From Candidatus Hydrogenedens sp. (GTDB lineage Bacteria > Hydrogenedentota > Hydrogenedentia > Hydrogenedentales > JAEUWI01), in assembly GCA_016125095.1 (NCBI GenBank), contig WGMK01000014.1, forward strand, positions 227,673 through 291,672: 64,000 nucleotides of DNA, given 5' to 3'. Positions within the stretch are counted from its first letter, which is position 1; each line of letters starts with the position of its first letter. Below the pieces are notes generated by a model. It made no database searches. It saw only the letters and a program-made list of their open reading frames with translations, and was not told where the DNA came from. Below, piece by piece: positions 1-8,870 of this stretch. The position numbers and the translations under genes were made by a program.

Positions 1-41
1 CGCAGTATGGTCTGAGTCTCGTGTTACTTACCTCCTTGATC

Positions 42-68
42 GCGCCGCAAGCACCGTTGCTTGGGCGC
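42..68 (+). terminator. Hairpin, possible terminator
   Basis: Stem GCGCC-g-CAAGCA, loop ccgt, then TGCTTG-GGCGC, followed on the + strand by TTTCTTC. It lies just past the stop of the leftward flippase gene. The T-rich side is on the + strand, so it would best end a rightward transcript entering from outside the window. The rest of bases 1-73 holds nothing I recognise. Confidence 0.3.
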
Positions 69-73
69 TTTCT

Positions 74-1474
74 TCATGCGCTCCGGCGCAGGGGCAGCCG
101 ATGCCGCAGGAGGTAGAAGGCGAGGGGCACGCCCGTGAGGCAGAACAGCAGCGGCGCGAGGATGCCGATGCCGGTGACGCGCGCCACCGACAAGCTGCCG
201 ATGAAGAAGAGGAACTGCGGCACACGCGAACCCGCCCGCGGATGCACCCCCGCGCGGCGCACCGCGATGGCCTGAAACGTCATGCTCGCGCCTGCGCCGA
301 TTACCCACGCCAGCCCCGCGCCGCGCAGCCCCATCAACGGCATCAATACGGCCGCGCTCGCCAGACTCAATACCGCCTGAGACGCCTGGCCGAAGGTGAC
401 CCACTCCGGACGTTCCAGCGCGATCAGCGTCTGTCCAAATACGCCCGCCTGCACCGCGAGGTGAATGCCCAGCATCAGCGGCGTGATCGCATCGGCCGCG
501 CCGATGTATTCGGGCGACGACAGCAGCAGCACCAGCCATTCGCGGAGGGGATACGCGGCAACGATCATCGAGTGCCCGAGAAAAGTGATGACCACGAGCA
601 CCTCGGTCAGCGTGCGTCCCGCGTCTTCCTTGCGTCCTGCGGCCGCCATCGCGGCGATGCTCGGCAGCCACGGCAACAACAAAGCGTTCAGCCCGCGGGA
701 AAGCAGCTGCGGAAACCGCTTGGCGATCTCATACACGCCCGCCATGTTCACGCCCAGCAGCGCCGTGACGAGAAAGGTATCGGCGCGCTGGAATCCGTAG
801 TTGAGCAGCGAGTTCGCGTAGAGCGGAATACTGAACCGCGCGGCCTGTGCGAAGGCGGGCTCCGGATGCCAGGGCGCGCCGCGCAGTACGATGTAAGCCA
901 GCGCCACCGCGCACACCGCCTGCGAAATCAACAGCGCCAAGAGCAGGGCCATCAGGCCGCCGCCGCACCAAAGCGCCGCGCCGCCGAGTACTACCTGGGA
1001 CACACCGAATGCGATGGAGCCTGCCGCATGCAGCCGATAGTCTTGAAGGCCGTTGATCACCGCCAGCAAGGTATCTCGGAAGATGCCGGCGCAGGCCAGC
1101 GCCCCCGCCGTGGCGCACAGGATTCCGTACGTCGCGGGTTGACCTGACAGGGGTAGAATCACAGCGGTGGCCAGCGCGGCCGCGAGCACACCGAGCGACA
1201 CGCGTGCCTGACCCTTCAGTACCCCCTGGATGTAAGGCATCTGGCGCGCTTGTTCCCGGGCGGCGATCAGGGCGGGCAGCGAGGCGAACAGCCCGAAGTT
1301 GAACAGCAGGTTCAGTCCGTCCGCCACAAGCACGACGATAAGCCAGCTCGCCACGTCGCCCTGCGGCAGGGTGTTCGTGGCCAGTTTCGCCAGCGCCAGC
1401 GCCGCCGCGACGCTGACCATCGTGCTGGCGCCCGAAAGCGCCGCGCCCCGGACGAATTGCCTGCTTCTGCTCAT
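74..1474 (-). CDS. Polysaccharide/oligosaccharide flippase (MOP superfamily, Wzx-like)
   Basis: Predicted 466-residue polytopic inner-membrane protein with about 12-14 hydrophobic segments across its whole length, an Arg-rich N-terminus and a basic C-terminus. The pattern and length fit Wzx/MATE-type exporters that flip undecaprenyl-linked glycans. The start at 1474 (MSRSRQFVRG) is chosen because AAAGGA lies a few bases upstream. A longer reading to 1579 would run into the divergent kinase gene and lacks support. It is separated by about 92 bp from the divergent histidine kinase. Glycan genes further right (GT2, GT4, Wzm/Wzt) fit a surface-polysaccharide role, but the substrate cannot be read from the sequence. 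Family call is good; Wzx versus another MOP member is less sure. Confidence 0.8.
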   Translation of the reverse strand: MSRSRQFVRGAALSGASTMVSVAAALALAKLATNTLPQGDVASWLIVVLVADGLNLLFNFGLFASLPALIAAREQARQMPYIQGVLKGQARVSLGVLAAALATAVILPLSGQPATYGILCATAGALACAGIFRDTLLAVINGLQDYRLHAAGSIAFGVSQVVLGGAALWCGGGLMALLLALLISQAVCAVALAYIVLRGAPWHPEPAFAQAARFSIPLYANSLLNYGFQRADTFLVTALLGVNMAGVYEIAKRFPQLLSRGLNALLLPWLPSIAAMAAAGRKEDAGRTLTEVLVVITFLGHSMIVAAYPLREWLVLLLSSPEYIGAADAITPLMLGIHLAVQAGVFGQTLIALERPEWVTFGQASQAVLSLASAAVLMPLMGLRGAGLAWVIGAGASMTFQAIAVRRAGVHPRAGSRVPQFLFFIGSLSVARVTGIGILAPLLFCLTGVPLAFYLLRHRLPLRRSA

Positions 1475-1566
1475 GCCATCCTTTCCGATTTCCCGCGCAT
1501 ACCGCGCTTGGGCCTGTGGTATGCTGATTCCGGGTGGCGGAAAGCAAGCGAGGAGCCCCGGAGCAC

Positions 1567-4101
1567 ATGGCTGGAGCATTGGGCGGTAAGGAGACGGCGG
1601 CCATCCCGGACGATGAACATGAAGGGGGCGTCAACCGGCCGCGTCTGCTCTGGTTTATTTTCGGCATGTGCGCCTTGGGCCTCGCGTCCGATTTTCTCGC
1701 GCGCGCCCTGCTGGTCTCCGGGCAGATTACCATCTTCCAGCGCGATGTGATCGGCTCGGTGCTCTACTTGGCCGTCACCATCATCACCGTCCGAGTGGCC
1801 GTCATAGCGCGCAGCCTGCATTTTGTGCGCAGGGCAGTGCTGCTTTCGATTGGCCTGGTGGTGTTGTCGCAGGTATTCAACCTTATCGAGGATATTCCAG
1901 GTCCGGACCAGCTGCTGATTCTCTCGAAGCAGATTCCGCTGCCCGTGCGGGTTGAACAATTGCTCTTTCCCATCGGCTACACGGTGTTCATCGGCAGCTG
2001 CCTGGCGGCCCTGGTCGAAGGCGAGATGGCGCGGCGCCAGCTGGTGCGTGAGCGGCAGACGCTCGCAGACAATATCGAGCGACGGCGTCAGGCCGAGGCA
2101 GAGCTGCTACACGCCAAGCAAGGTCTCGAGCAGGCCGTGCAGGAGCGCACCGCCGAACTGGAAGAGGAACTGCGCGAGCGTCAATCTGCGGAAAAGGCGC
2201 TCCGCGCAAGCGAATCCCGCCTCAAGGCGGTCTTCGAAAACTACGGCCTGGGCATCTTCACCGTGGATCGGCGCGGCCGGCTGCAGCAGTGGAACAAGCG
2301 CTGGGCCGACCTCATGGAAGTCGACGTGACGCAGGCCCAGGACATGGATCTGCCTCCCCTCATCCATCCCGGCGATTCGAAGGCCGTCATGGCCCTGGTT
2401 GATGAAATATTCGACGGGACGAAAGAGAGCATTGAAGTCGCCATGCGCGTTCAGCGCCGCAACGGCAGCACGCTCTGGTCGCGCCTAACCGCCTCGGTGA
2501 TGGAATACCGCGCAGGCAGGCCCTGGGTCATGCTCGGCGTCATGGCCGATATCACCGACGTGCACGAAGCGCAGGTCCGCCGCACGGAAAGCGCGCGCCT
2601 CCTCGAGGCGGTCATCTCTTCGGCACCCATGGTTATCTGGTCTATCGACAAGGAAGGGCAGTTCACCCTGAGCGAAGGCAGCGGGCTCGCCTCCATCGGG
2701 CTCAAGTCCGGCGAAGTCGTGGGAAAATCCATCTGGCAGTTGTATGCAGACAGTCCGGAGATCCTCCGTCAGGCGCGCGAGGCGCTCGCCGGCCGCGGTA
2801 CGACTCAGCTGAGTTCCACCGGCGGCTTGATGTTCCGCAGCACCTACTCTCCGCTACGCGGCGTCGATGGCGACATCTCCGGCGCCATCGGCGTTGCCAT
2901 CGACGTGACCAAGGAGACGCAGTTGGAGTCGCAGATGCGCCGCAAGCAGAAGATGGAGGCCATCGGCACGCTGGCCAGCGGCATCGCGCACGACTTCAAC
3001 AACATCCTCTACGCGATATCGGGATTCAATACCCTGCTCAAGCGCCGGAATTCCGGCGACCCCGACGCGCTGGATTATCTCGGCGAAATCGAAAATGCCG
3101 TAAACCGTGCCGCCAATCTCGTCGAGCGCATTCTCGCTTTCAGCGCCCGCCGCGAACGCCCCTTCGAGGCGGTCGATTTTGGCGCCGAAGTGCAGAACGT
3201 CGCGCGGCTGCTGCGCGGCAGTATCCTGCCGAACATAGAATTGCGCGTCGACGTGGCACCGGATCTGCCCCCCGTAATGGGCGACCCCAGCCAGATCGAG
3301 CAGATGCTGCTGAACCTCGCCACCAATGCGCAGCACGCCATGGCCGAGCAGGGCGGCGTGTTGAGCGTCTCCCTCGACATCGCCGCGATTGAGCCCGGGG
3401 GGCCGCACTCCGACCGGCTGCTCCCGGGCGACTACCTCCGTTGCGTCGTGAGCGATACCGGCGTCGGCATTTCCCGCGATCAGCTCGAGCAGATCTTCGA
3501 GCCCTTTTTCACCACGAAGCCCGTGGGGCAGGGCACCGGGCTGGGCATGGCCATCGTCGATAACGTGGTGCGCACGCACGGCGGCATCGTCGCGGTCGAC
3601 AGCGCAGAGGGGCTAGGCACGACCTTTACCATTTACCTGCCAGCCATTGACCCCGCGGCGCCGATGCCTGGCGAATTCGCCCATCCGGTTCCCCGGCTTG
3701 AGGATATTCCGCCGCAGCATGTGCTGTTTGTCGACGACGAGAGCGCCGTGTGCATGTTCGCGGAGCTGCTTTTCGAGGGAACCCCGCACCGGGTGACCAC
3801 CTGCCGCAACGGCGAGGATGCCCTTGCGGCCTTCGAGGCCGACCCCGACGATTTCGACGTCGTACTGGTGGATCAATACATGCCGGGGCTGAGCGGAACC
3901 GCACTGTGCAGACTGCTCCATGCCATCCGGCCCGGCCTGCCCGTGGTCGTCTGTTCCGGTCTCGACAGCGTCAGCGACCGCGAGGAGGCCGCCTCGGCCG
4001 GGGCCGTCGATTTCTTGAAGAAGCCGATCAGCATCGATAAATTAACCAGTGTGATGAGCATGTATGCATTCGGCGACGCCGCAGGGGGCAACCGATCATG
4101 A
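1567..4101 (+). CDS. Hybrid sensor histidine kinase/response regulator
   Basis: An 844-residue membrane-bound hybrid kinase. About four hydrophobic segments occupy residues 27-155 and act as membrane anchor or sensor. A charged coiled coil (about 160-215) follows, then two PAS domains (about 215-335 and 340-460). The dimerisation domain carries phospho-acceptor His475 in GIAHDFNNIL. A HATPase domain (about 575-700) shows the GTGLGMAIV G-box. The C-terminal receiver (about 715-840) has phospho-acceptor Asp769 in VDQYMPG and a later KKP lysine. ATG 1567 is preferred because GAGGAG lies upstream; a GTG at 1534 is the alternative. The stop overlaps the next gene's start as ATGA, so the kinase and the response regulator are translationally coupled. 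The signal sensed is unknown. Confidence 0.95.
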   Translation: MAGALGGKETAAIPDDEHEGGVNRPRLLWFIFGMCALGLASDFLARALLVSGQITIFQRDVIGSVLYLAVTIITVRVAVIARSLHFVRRAVLLSIGLVVLSQVFNLIEDIPGPDQLLILSKQIPLPVRVEQLLFPIGYTVFIGSCLAALVEGEMARRQLVRERQTLADNIERRRQAEAELLHAKQGLEQAVQERTAELEEELRERQSAEKALRASESRLKAVFENYGLGIFTVDRRGRLQQWNKRWADLMEVDVTQAQDMDLPPLIHPGDSKAVMALVDEIFDGTKESIEVAMRVQRRNGSTLWSRLTASVMEYRAGRPWVMLGVMADITDVHEAQVRRTESARLLEAVISSAPMVIWSIDKEGQFTLSEGSGLASIGLKSGEVVGKSIWQLYADSPEILRQAREALAGRGTTQLSSTGGLMFRSTYSPLRGVDGDISGAIGVAIDVTKETQLESQMRRKQKMEAIGTLASGIAHDFNNILYAISGFNTLLKRRNSGDPDALDYLGEIENAVNRAANLVERILAFSARRERPFEAVDFGAEVQNVARLLRGSILPNIELRVDVAPDLPPVMGDPSQIEQMLLNLATNAQHAMAEQGGVLSVSLDIAAIEPGGPHSDRLLPGDYLRCVVSDTGVGISRDQLEQIFEPFFTTKPVGQGTGLGMAIVDNVVRTHGGIVAVDSAEGLGTTFTIYLPAIDPAAPMPGEFAHPVPRLEDIPPQHVLFVDDESAVCMFAELLFEGTPHRVTTCRNGEDALAAFEADPDDFDVVLVDQYMPGLSGTALCRLLHAIRPGLPVVVCSGLDSVSDREEAASAGAVDFLKKPISIDKLTSVMSMYAFGDAAGGNRS

Positions 4102-4496
4102 CAACGGTACTGATTGTGGACGACGATCCGCTCGTGCGGAAGATGCTCCGGCTTACCCTGTCCCAGGCGGGTTTCGCGGTGCGCACGGCGGAGAATGGCA
4201 AGGTCGCTTCGCAGCTGCTTGAGGAATCCGTCTCCGATGTCGTCGTCATGGACATCGTCATGCCCGAGAAAGAGGGGCTGGAGACGACGGTGGAAATCCG
4301 CGAGCGCTGGCCGCGCATCAAGGTCATCGCCATTTCGGGCGGCGCGCGGCTGGGCCCCACCGGACAGGTCCGGCTTGAGGCCAGCCAGAACCTGCGGCTG
4401 GCGAACCGGCTCGGGGCGCACCGTACCTTCTCGAAACCCATCGACAACGACGAGTTGATTCAGGCGATTCGCGAACTCGCCAGCGAAAATCTCTAG
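4098..4496 (+). CDS. Single-domain response regulator (CheY-like)
   Basis: A 132-residue protein made only of a receiver domain. It has the acidic cluster at residues 8-10 (VDDD), phospho-acceptor Asp52 (VVMDIVMPE), the switch Ser80 (AISGG) and Lys113 in FSKP. It has no DNA-binding output. Between Ser80 and Lys113 there is an Arg/Leu-rich stretch slightly longer than in typical CheY. Its ATG overlaps the kinase stop (ATGA), so it is the likely partner in a phosphorelay with the preceding hybrid kinase. Its stop codon overlaps the stop of the convergent phosphatase gene through a shared CTAG. Confidence 0.93.
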   Translation: MTTVLIVDDDPLVRKMLRLTLSQAGFAVRTAENGKVASQLLEESVSDVVVMDIVMPEKEGLETTVEIRERWPRIKVIAISGGARLGPTGQVRLEASQNLRLANRLGAHRTFSKPIDNDELIQAIRELASENL

Positions 4497-5482
4497 TCAG
4501 CGCGTCGGGGGAGCTGCAGATCGGCGATAACCGGCAAATGGTCTGAGCCCGTCCGGCCGCCCCGATGCAGTCCCAGCATGTTGATGTCGTTCGATACGAG
4601 CACATGGTCGATTGGCAACAGCACGGGGTGCAGCGCACTTACGGGCCATGTAGGCATGGGGCCGCGTCCCAGCCGCGTATTCACCAGGCCCGAACGCTCG
4701 ATGAGATCGCTGAAATAGGGGGACCAGGGCGTCATATTCAAATCGCCCACGAGCGCGAAAGGCGTTTGCGCATCACGTGCGATCTGCGCCGCTTCCGCCA
4801 GTTGCCGATTGCGCCCCGCCGCCATGTGCTTGAACATCGGCGGAATCGTGTGCAGGTCGAGCAGCCGCAAGGGACCGCGCGGCGTCTCCACGGTAGCAAG
4901 AATGGCCGGTACCGTCACGCCGCCGAGTTCCTTAAACGCGACATCGTGCAGCGGCCAGCGGCTCGCCAGCGCGATCCCGAAGTTATCCTCGCGGGCCTCC
5001 ATGCGCTGATAGGGATAGGTCTCGCGCAGTCCCTCCAGCACCGCCTTCCAACCCGCGCCCACCTCCTGCACGCACAAGATATCCGGCTGGTGCCGTTCTA
5101 CCTCTTCGCGGAATGCCTCGTAGTCCTGGTTGATGGTCAGCACGTTGGCCAGCATCACGCGAACGCGGTCGGTATCGGCATGAGCCGCCCCGCTCCAGGG
5201 TACGTACGGGGCGATCTGCCAGCCGTGAAAGGCCGCGAACATCAGCGCCAGCACCACCCCGCGCCGGGATCGCGTCAGGCTCAGTAGCGCCAGCGCAAAC
5301 AACGCCAGCCCGAAATACACCAGCTGAAAGTTGGGCGCGAGCTCGAAATACCAGCGGTAGCGCGCGCCGAGCGAAAAGAGCGCAACGATGGTGAGGAATA
5401 CGAGCACCAGATAGCCCGTCTCCCGCATGAAACGGGAAAGTGGGGGCTCCCGCCGATTGCCCTCGTGCGTCGTCTCGGCCAT
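4493..5482 (-). CDS. Membrane-anchored endonuclease/exonuclease/phosphatase (EEP) family protein
   Basis: A 329-residue protein. Three hydrophobic segments at the N-terminus (about residues 18-40, 45-62 and 70-90) anchor an EEP domain facing the cell exterior. EEP metal and catalytic motifs are present: Asn in MLANVLTIN, Glu in CVQEVG, Asp/Asn in GDLNMTPWSP and the terminal SDHLPV. The layout matches secreted or membrane-tethered YafD-like phosphodiesterases. ATG at 5482 is used; the frame stays open far upstream only because it runs antisense to hslV. The promoter region is shared with divergent hslV. Substrate (phospholipid, nucleic acid or sugar phosphate) cannot be told. Confidence 0.9.
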   Translation of the reverse strand: MAETTHEGNRREPPLSRFMRETGYLVLVFLTIVALFSLGARYRWYFELAPNFQLVYFGLALFALALLSLTRSRRGVVLALMFAAFHGWQIAPYVPWSGAAHADTDRVRVMLANVLTINQDYEAFREEVERHQPDILCVQEVGAGWKAVLEGLRETYPYQRMEAREDNFGIALASRWPLHDVAFKELGGVTVPAILATVETPRGPLRLLDLHTIPPMFKHMAAGRNRQLAEAAQIARDAQTPFALVGDLNMTPWSPYFSDLIERSGLVNTRLGRGPMPTWPVSALHPVLLPIDHVLVSNDINMLGLHRGGRTGSDHLPVIADLQLPRRAD

Positions 5483-5552
5483 GAAATACTGCCCTGAGCC
5501 AGAAGAGAAGCCTGCATGATAGGGGATAGTCGTTGCCCTCGACAACCGCCCG

Positions 5553-5582
5553 TGGACGACCGGCGGCACCGGCGCGTATACT
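5553..5582 (+). promoter_or_regulatory. Putative hslV promoter
   Basis: TGGACG, an 18-bp spacer and TATACT match sigma70-type -35 and -10 elements 27 bp before the hslV start. The -10 is strong (5/6) and the -35 is moderate (4/6). Confidence 0.35.
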
Positions 5583-5608
5583 GGATGCCGGGTTATCCGG
5601 AGTACACC

Positions 5609-6172
5609 ATGATTACAGCAGATACATCCCCCCGCCGGGGCGTCGAGTTCCATGGCACCACCGTGATCGCCGTCCGGAAGAACGGCCGCGTCGCGATAGG
5701 CGCCGACGGACAGGTGACGCTGGGCGACACGATGATGAAGGGCAATGCCGTGAAGGTGCGGCGGCTCGCGGGCGGCAAGGTGCTGGCGGGTTTCGCGGGC
5801 GCCGTGGCCGATGCCTTCACGCTTTTCGAGCGCTTCGAGGCGAAGCTGAACGAGTACAACCACAGCCTCCAGCGCGCGGCCGTGGAGCTCACCAAGGACT
5901 GGCGCACCGACAAATACCTGCGCCAGCTGAACGCGCTGCTCGCCGTGTGCGACGCGGAGCATAGCCTGCTCATTTCCGGCAACGGCGAGATTATCGAACC
6001 CGAGGACGGCATCCTGGCCATCGGCTCGGGCGGTGCCTATGCCCTGGCCGCAGCGCGCGCGTTGTCCGCCCACACCGACCACGACGCCGAGCACATCGTC
6101 CGGGAGTCCCTCGATATCGCCGCGGGCATCTGCATCTACACCAACCACAATATCACCGTGGAGACCCTGTAG
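5609..6172 (+). CDS. hslV: ATP-dependent protease peptidase subunit HslV (ClpQ)
   Basis: Threonine peptidase of the HslUV proteasome-like complex in the cytoplasm. The 187-residue product has a 16-residue propeptide. Removal after HG exposes Thr17 (HGTTVIAVR), the catalytic N-terminal nucleophile. Family signatures follow: [23 protein letters not shown] region, [10 protein letters not shown], and the C-terminal [10 protein letters not shown]. Length is close to the usual 175-185 residues plus propeptide. ATG 5609 is chosen because GGAG sits 11 bp upstream and the propeptide has normal size. The unfoldase gene hslU, normally adjacent, is not next to it and not anywhere in this window. It heads a tight run of genes ending with truA. 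Confidence 0.96.
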   Translation: MITADTSPRRGVEFHGTTVIAVRKNGRVAIGADGQVTLGDTMMKGNAVKVRRLAGGKVLAGFAGAVADAFTLFERFEAKLNEYNHSLQRAAVELTKDWRTDKYLRQLNALLAVCDAEHSLLISGNGEIIEPEDGILAIGSGGAYALAAARALSAHTDHDAEHIVRESLDIAAGICIYTNHNITVETL

Positions 6173-6175
6173 CCC

Positions 6176-7252
6176 GTGCGGGGCCTGCTCGCCATAGGCG
6201 CGGCAGCGCTCGTGTGCGTCGCGGGCGCGGCGCAGGGGCCGGCTGCGGCCATCGATACCGCCCTCCGCCTGCTCAACGATTTCGAAAGCACGGCGACCTA
6301 CCACCACGTGCGGCTGAACGGTATCGACGCGGCACGGCGCATCGCGGCGGAACGGCTGCTGGCACATGCCCGAGAAGTGCTCGACAGCGGCGACGAGGCC
6401 CAGGCGCTATGCCTGTTCGGCCACGCCACTGAGTTTCCCACGCACATCTGGTATTCGGACTTTATGGACCACGAGCAGTTCGGTTGGGTGCTGCGCGGGC
6501 GCGAGGCCGCCGAGGCCGCGTTAGGCCATCCGCTGCCCGAAGACCTCCCGGTCCCGCCTGCTGCGCCCCGGCCGCCAGAAGCGCGCGCCCCGTCGATTCC
6601 CGCCATCGAGAGCGAGCCCTGGGCGCTCGGGCTGCACCGCAACCGCATCGACCTCGCGAATTTCCCTGATCGCCCGGCGCAGATCGAGGTCGCGCTCAAC
6701 GGCGAGCCCGCAGGCCGGGGCCGCCTGACACCGCCCGACAAATTTGTCTACGCGCGGCCCGGCGTGGGGGAGTACGCCATCACCGTGACCACGCCGGAGC
6801 GCACCCGCACCTACCGCTATCCTGCGCTCAGCATCGAGGTGACCGGGGGCGAGCTGCTGGTGAATGGCTTGCCCTTCGAGATTCAGGCCGCCGCCTGGGA
6901 TTCCGGCGATGTATCGGCCTTGCGCGCCGCGGGCGTCAACGCGGTCGTGCTGGCCTGCCCAGAGCCCGAGGTCATCGAGACCGCGCAGGCCGCTGGCTTC
7001 GCCACCATCGTCCGGCCGCTGTCGCCGGGCGCCGATTGGAACGACACGCTGAACCGCATGGGCGGTTCGGTGCAGGCTGCGCAGGAATTGCTGCGGCGCA
7101 ATATTGCCCGCTATGCCGCTACCGGCGCGGTATGGCTGTGGGACCTCGGGCTGGGCGGCACCGCGCAGGCCGAGGCGCTCGAACGGGCATTGGGTCCGGT
7201 AGTGGAACAGTGCGACCCGCTCGAAAGGCCGCGCTATGAGGCGATTCGATGA
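6176..7252 (+). CDS. Secreted protein of unknown function with a truncated GH2-like barrel segment
   Basis: A 358-residue protein starting with GTG, three bases after the hslV stop. A signal peptide covers about residues 1-24. A mostly helical region (25-115) is followed by a Pro-rich stretch (120-145) and a beta-rich domain (about 155-225). The segment from about 225 (GGELLVNGLPFEIQ) looks like the start of the TIM barrel in GH2-type glycosidases, with a repeated alternation of Ala/Gly-rich helices and strands. Only about 130 residues follow, too few for a full barrel, and I see no catalytic acid pair. The stop overlaps the next ATG (ATGA), so it is coupled to the PIG-L deacetylase. The family assignment is weak inference; the gene itself is well supported by packing. 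Confidence 0.75.
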   Translation: MRGLLAIGAAALVCVAGAAQGPAAAIDTALRLLNDFESTATYHHVRLNGIDAARRIAAERLLAHAREVLDSGDEAQALCLFGHATEFPTHIWYSDFMDHEQFGWVLRGREAAEAALGHPLPEDLPVPPAAPRPPEARAPSIPAIESEPWALGLHRNRIDLANFPDRPAQIEVALNGEPAGRGRLTPPDKFVYARPGVGEYAITVTTPERTRTYRYPALSIEVTGGELLVNGLPFEIQAAAWDSGDVSALRAAGVNAVVLACPEPEVIETAQAAGFATIVRPLSPGADWNDTLNRMGGSVQAAQELLRRNIARYAATGAVWLWDLGLGGTAQAEALERALGPVVEQCDPLERPRYEAIR

Positions 7253-8097
7253 ACTTATCCCGACCCGAAGCCGAGTTGTATATTCCCGATGGCACGGACG
7301 AGGAAGCGGCGCTTGCCCGCACCACACACCTCGCCATCGGCGCGCATCAGGACGACCTCGAAATCATGGCGGCGCACGGCATTCTCGCGTGCTACGAGGC
7401 GGAGGACCAATGGTTCACCGGTGTCACGGTCACGCACGGCGGGGGCACGCCGCGCTCGGGCGCCTATGCGGACTACTCCGACGAGCAGATGATCGAGGCG
7501 CGCAACGAGGAGCAGCGCGAAGCCGCGCGGCTCGGCCGCTATACCGCGCAATTCCTGCTGGCCCACCCGAGCGCCGCCGTGAAAGAGCGGAAGCATTCGC
7601 CCGCCGTCGCCGATATCGAGCAGATCCTCCGCGCCACGACGCCGCGCTTCCTCTACACGCACAACCTCGCCGACAAGCACGATACCCACATCGGCGTGGC
7701 GCTGCGGGTCATCGAGGCTGTGCGACGACTGCCGCTGGCCGAGCGCCCCAAGTCCGTCTACGGCTGCGAAGTCTGGCGTGATCTTGATTGGCTGGTGGAC
7801 GATGAGAAGTACATCTTCGATCTCTCCGAACACGAGGAACTGCAAGATGCCCTCGTGGCGGTCTTCCAATCGCAGATCGCCGGTGGCAAGCGCTACGACC
7901 TCGCGGCCATGGGCCGCCGCCGCGCGCATGCCACCTATTCCGCGTCGCACGTGGTCGACAACGCCAGCGGCGCGAGCTTCGCCATGGACCTGACCCCGCT
8001 CGCAGAGGACGACCGCCTCGACCCGGCGGCCTACGTCTGCGGCTGTATCGACCGGCTGCGCATGGATGTGCGCGATCGCATCGAGCGATTCCGTTGA
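7249..8097 (+). CDS. PIG-L family deacetylase
   Basis: A 282-residue zinc-dependent N-deacetylase-fold protein. The signature GAHQDDLE (residues 31-38) supplies the first metal ligands (His33, Asp36) and the catalytic Asp35. A second ligand region, THNLADKHDTH, lies near residues 140-150. Relatives remove acetyl groups from GlcNAc-containing small molecules or glycans (GlcNAc-PI, mycothiol, bacillithiol precursors). It has no signal peptide, so it is probably cytoplasmic. ATGA overlap upstream and TTGA overlap downstream place it in the hslV-truA run. The substrate is unknown. Confidence 0.88.
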   Translation: MNLSRPEAELYIPDGTDEEAALARTTHLAIGAHQDDLEIMAAHGILACYEAEDQWFTGVTVTHGGGTPRSGAYADYSDEQMIEARNEEQREAARLGRYTAQFLLAHPSAAVKERKHSPAVADIEQILRATTPRFLYTHNLADKHDTHIGVALRVIEAVRRLPLAERPKSVYGCEVWRDLDWLVDDEKYIFDLSEHEELQDALVAVFQSQIAGGKRYDLAAMGRRRAHATYSASHVVDNASGASFAMDLTPLAEDDRLDPAAYVCGCIDRLRMDVRDRIERFR

Positions 8098-8870
8098 GCG
8101 ACGACATCACCTACTGGAAGGGCACCGTCTGCTACGACGGCACCGGGTTCGCCGGGTGGCAGCGCCAAGACAACGGCGTCACCGTGCAGGGCGAAATCGA
8201 GGCGGCGCTGTCGCGTATCGCCGACCGGCCGGTGACCATCCAGGGCGCGGGCCGTACCGACGCCGGGGTGCACGCCTTCGGGCAGGCCTTCAACTTCGAA
8301 TGGCAGGGTGTCCCGCCCGAACGCCTCCGCCATGCCGTGTCCAAAATGCTCGAGCCACGCATCCGCATTGTCTCGCTAGACCCCGCGGACCCGGAGTTCA
8401 ACGCACGCTTCTCCGCCCGCTGGAAGCGCTACCGCTATGCGATAGACTACGCGCGCGAAGCCTGTCCCATGGCCGCTCGCTACGCTTGGCACGTGGCTTT
8501 CGATCTCGACCTCGATCTCATCGAGCGCCTGCTGCCGCAGTTCGAGGGCACGCACGACTTCGCGGGGTTCCAGAGCGCGGGTTCGCAGATGAAGACCACT
8601 GTGCGCACGGTCTACCGCTTGCGCATGCAGCGCGGCGAAGGCATCGTAACGCCCAGCGGCTACGCCAATCTCTTCAGCATCGATTTCGAGGGCGACGGGT
8701 TCCTCTACAAGATGGTCCGCAATATCACCGGCACGCTGATCGAAATCGGTCGCGGCCGCTTCGAGCCGGGATTCATCCAGAAGGCGCTTGCCTCGGGCGG
8801 CCCCTTCGTCGGACATTGCGCGCCCGCGCAGGGGCTCGCGCTCATGGAAGTGCACTACACCGAGCGCTAA
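8094..8870 (+). CDS. truA: tRNA pseudouridine(38-40) synthase TruA
   Basis: Converts U38-U40 in the tRNA anticodon arm to pseudouridine. The 258-residue product has the family's N-terminal strand (CYDGTGFAGWQRQ), catalytic Asp56 in GAGRTDAGVHA, and the C-terminal FLYKMVRNITGTLIEIGRG motif. The start is a TTG at 8094 overlapping the preceding stop (TTGA). No ATG or GTG lies before the conserved N-terminus at a usable place, so the rare start is accepted. Its stop shares bases with the stop of the convergent GT2 gene (4-bp overlap). Confidence 0.96.
   Translation: MSDDITYWKGTVCYDGTGFAGWQRQDNGVTVQGEIEAALSRIADRPVTIQGAGRTDAGVHAFGQAFNFEWQGVPPERLRHAVSKMLEPRIRIVSLDPADPEFNARFSARWKRYRYAIDYAREACPMAARYAWHVAFDLDLDLIERLLPQFEGTHDFAGFQSAGSQMKTTVRTVYRLRMQRGEGIVTPSGYANLFSIDFEGDGFLYKMVRNITGTLIEIGRGRFEPGFIQKALASGGPFVGHCAPAQGLALMEVHYTER

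Noticed and set aside
101..1147. Long open frame opposite the flippase
   Set aside because: Its Arg/Gln/His-rich translation is low-complexity and typical of the antisense of a high-GC membrane gene; the flippase frame explains the region.
5483..6367. N-terminal extension of the EEP phosphatase across hslV
   Set aside because: The frame is open only because it is antisense to hslV; the membrane-anchor start at 5482 is better.
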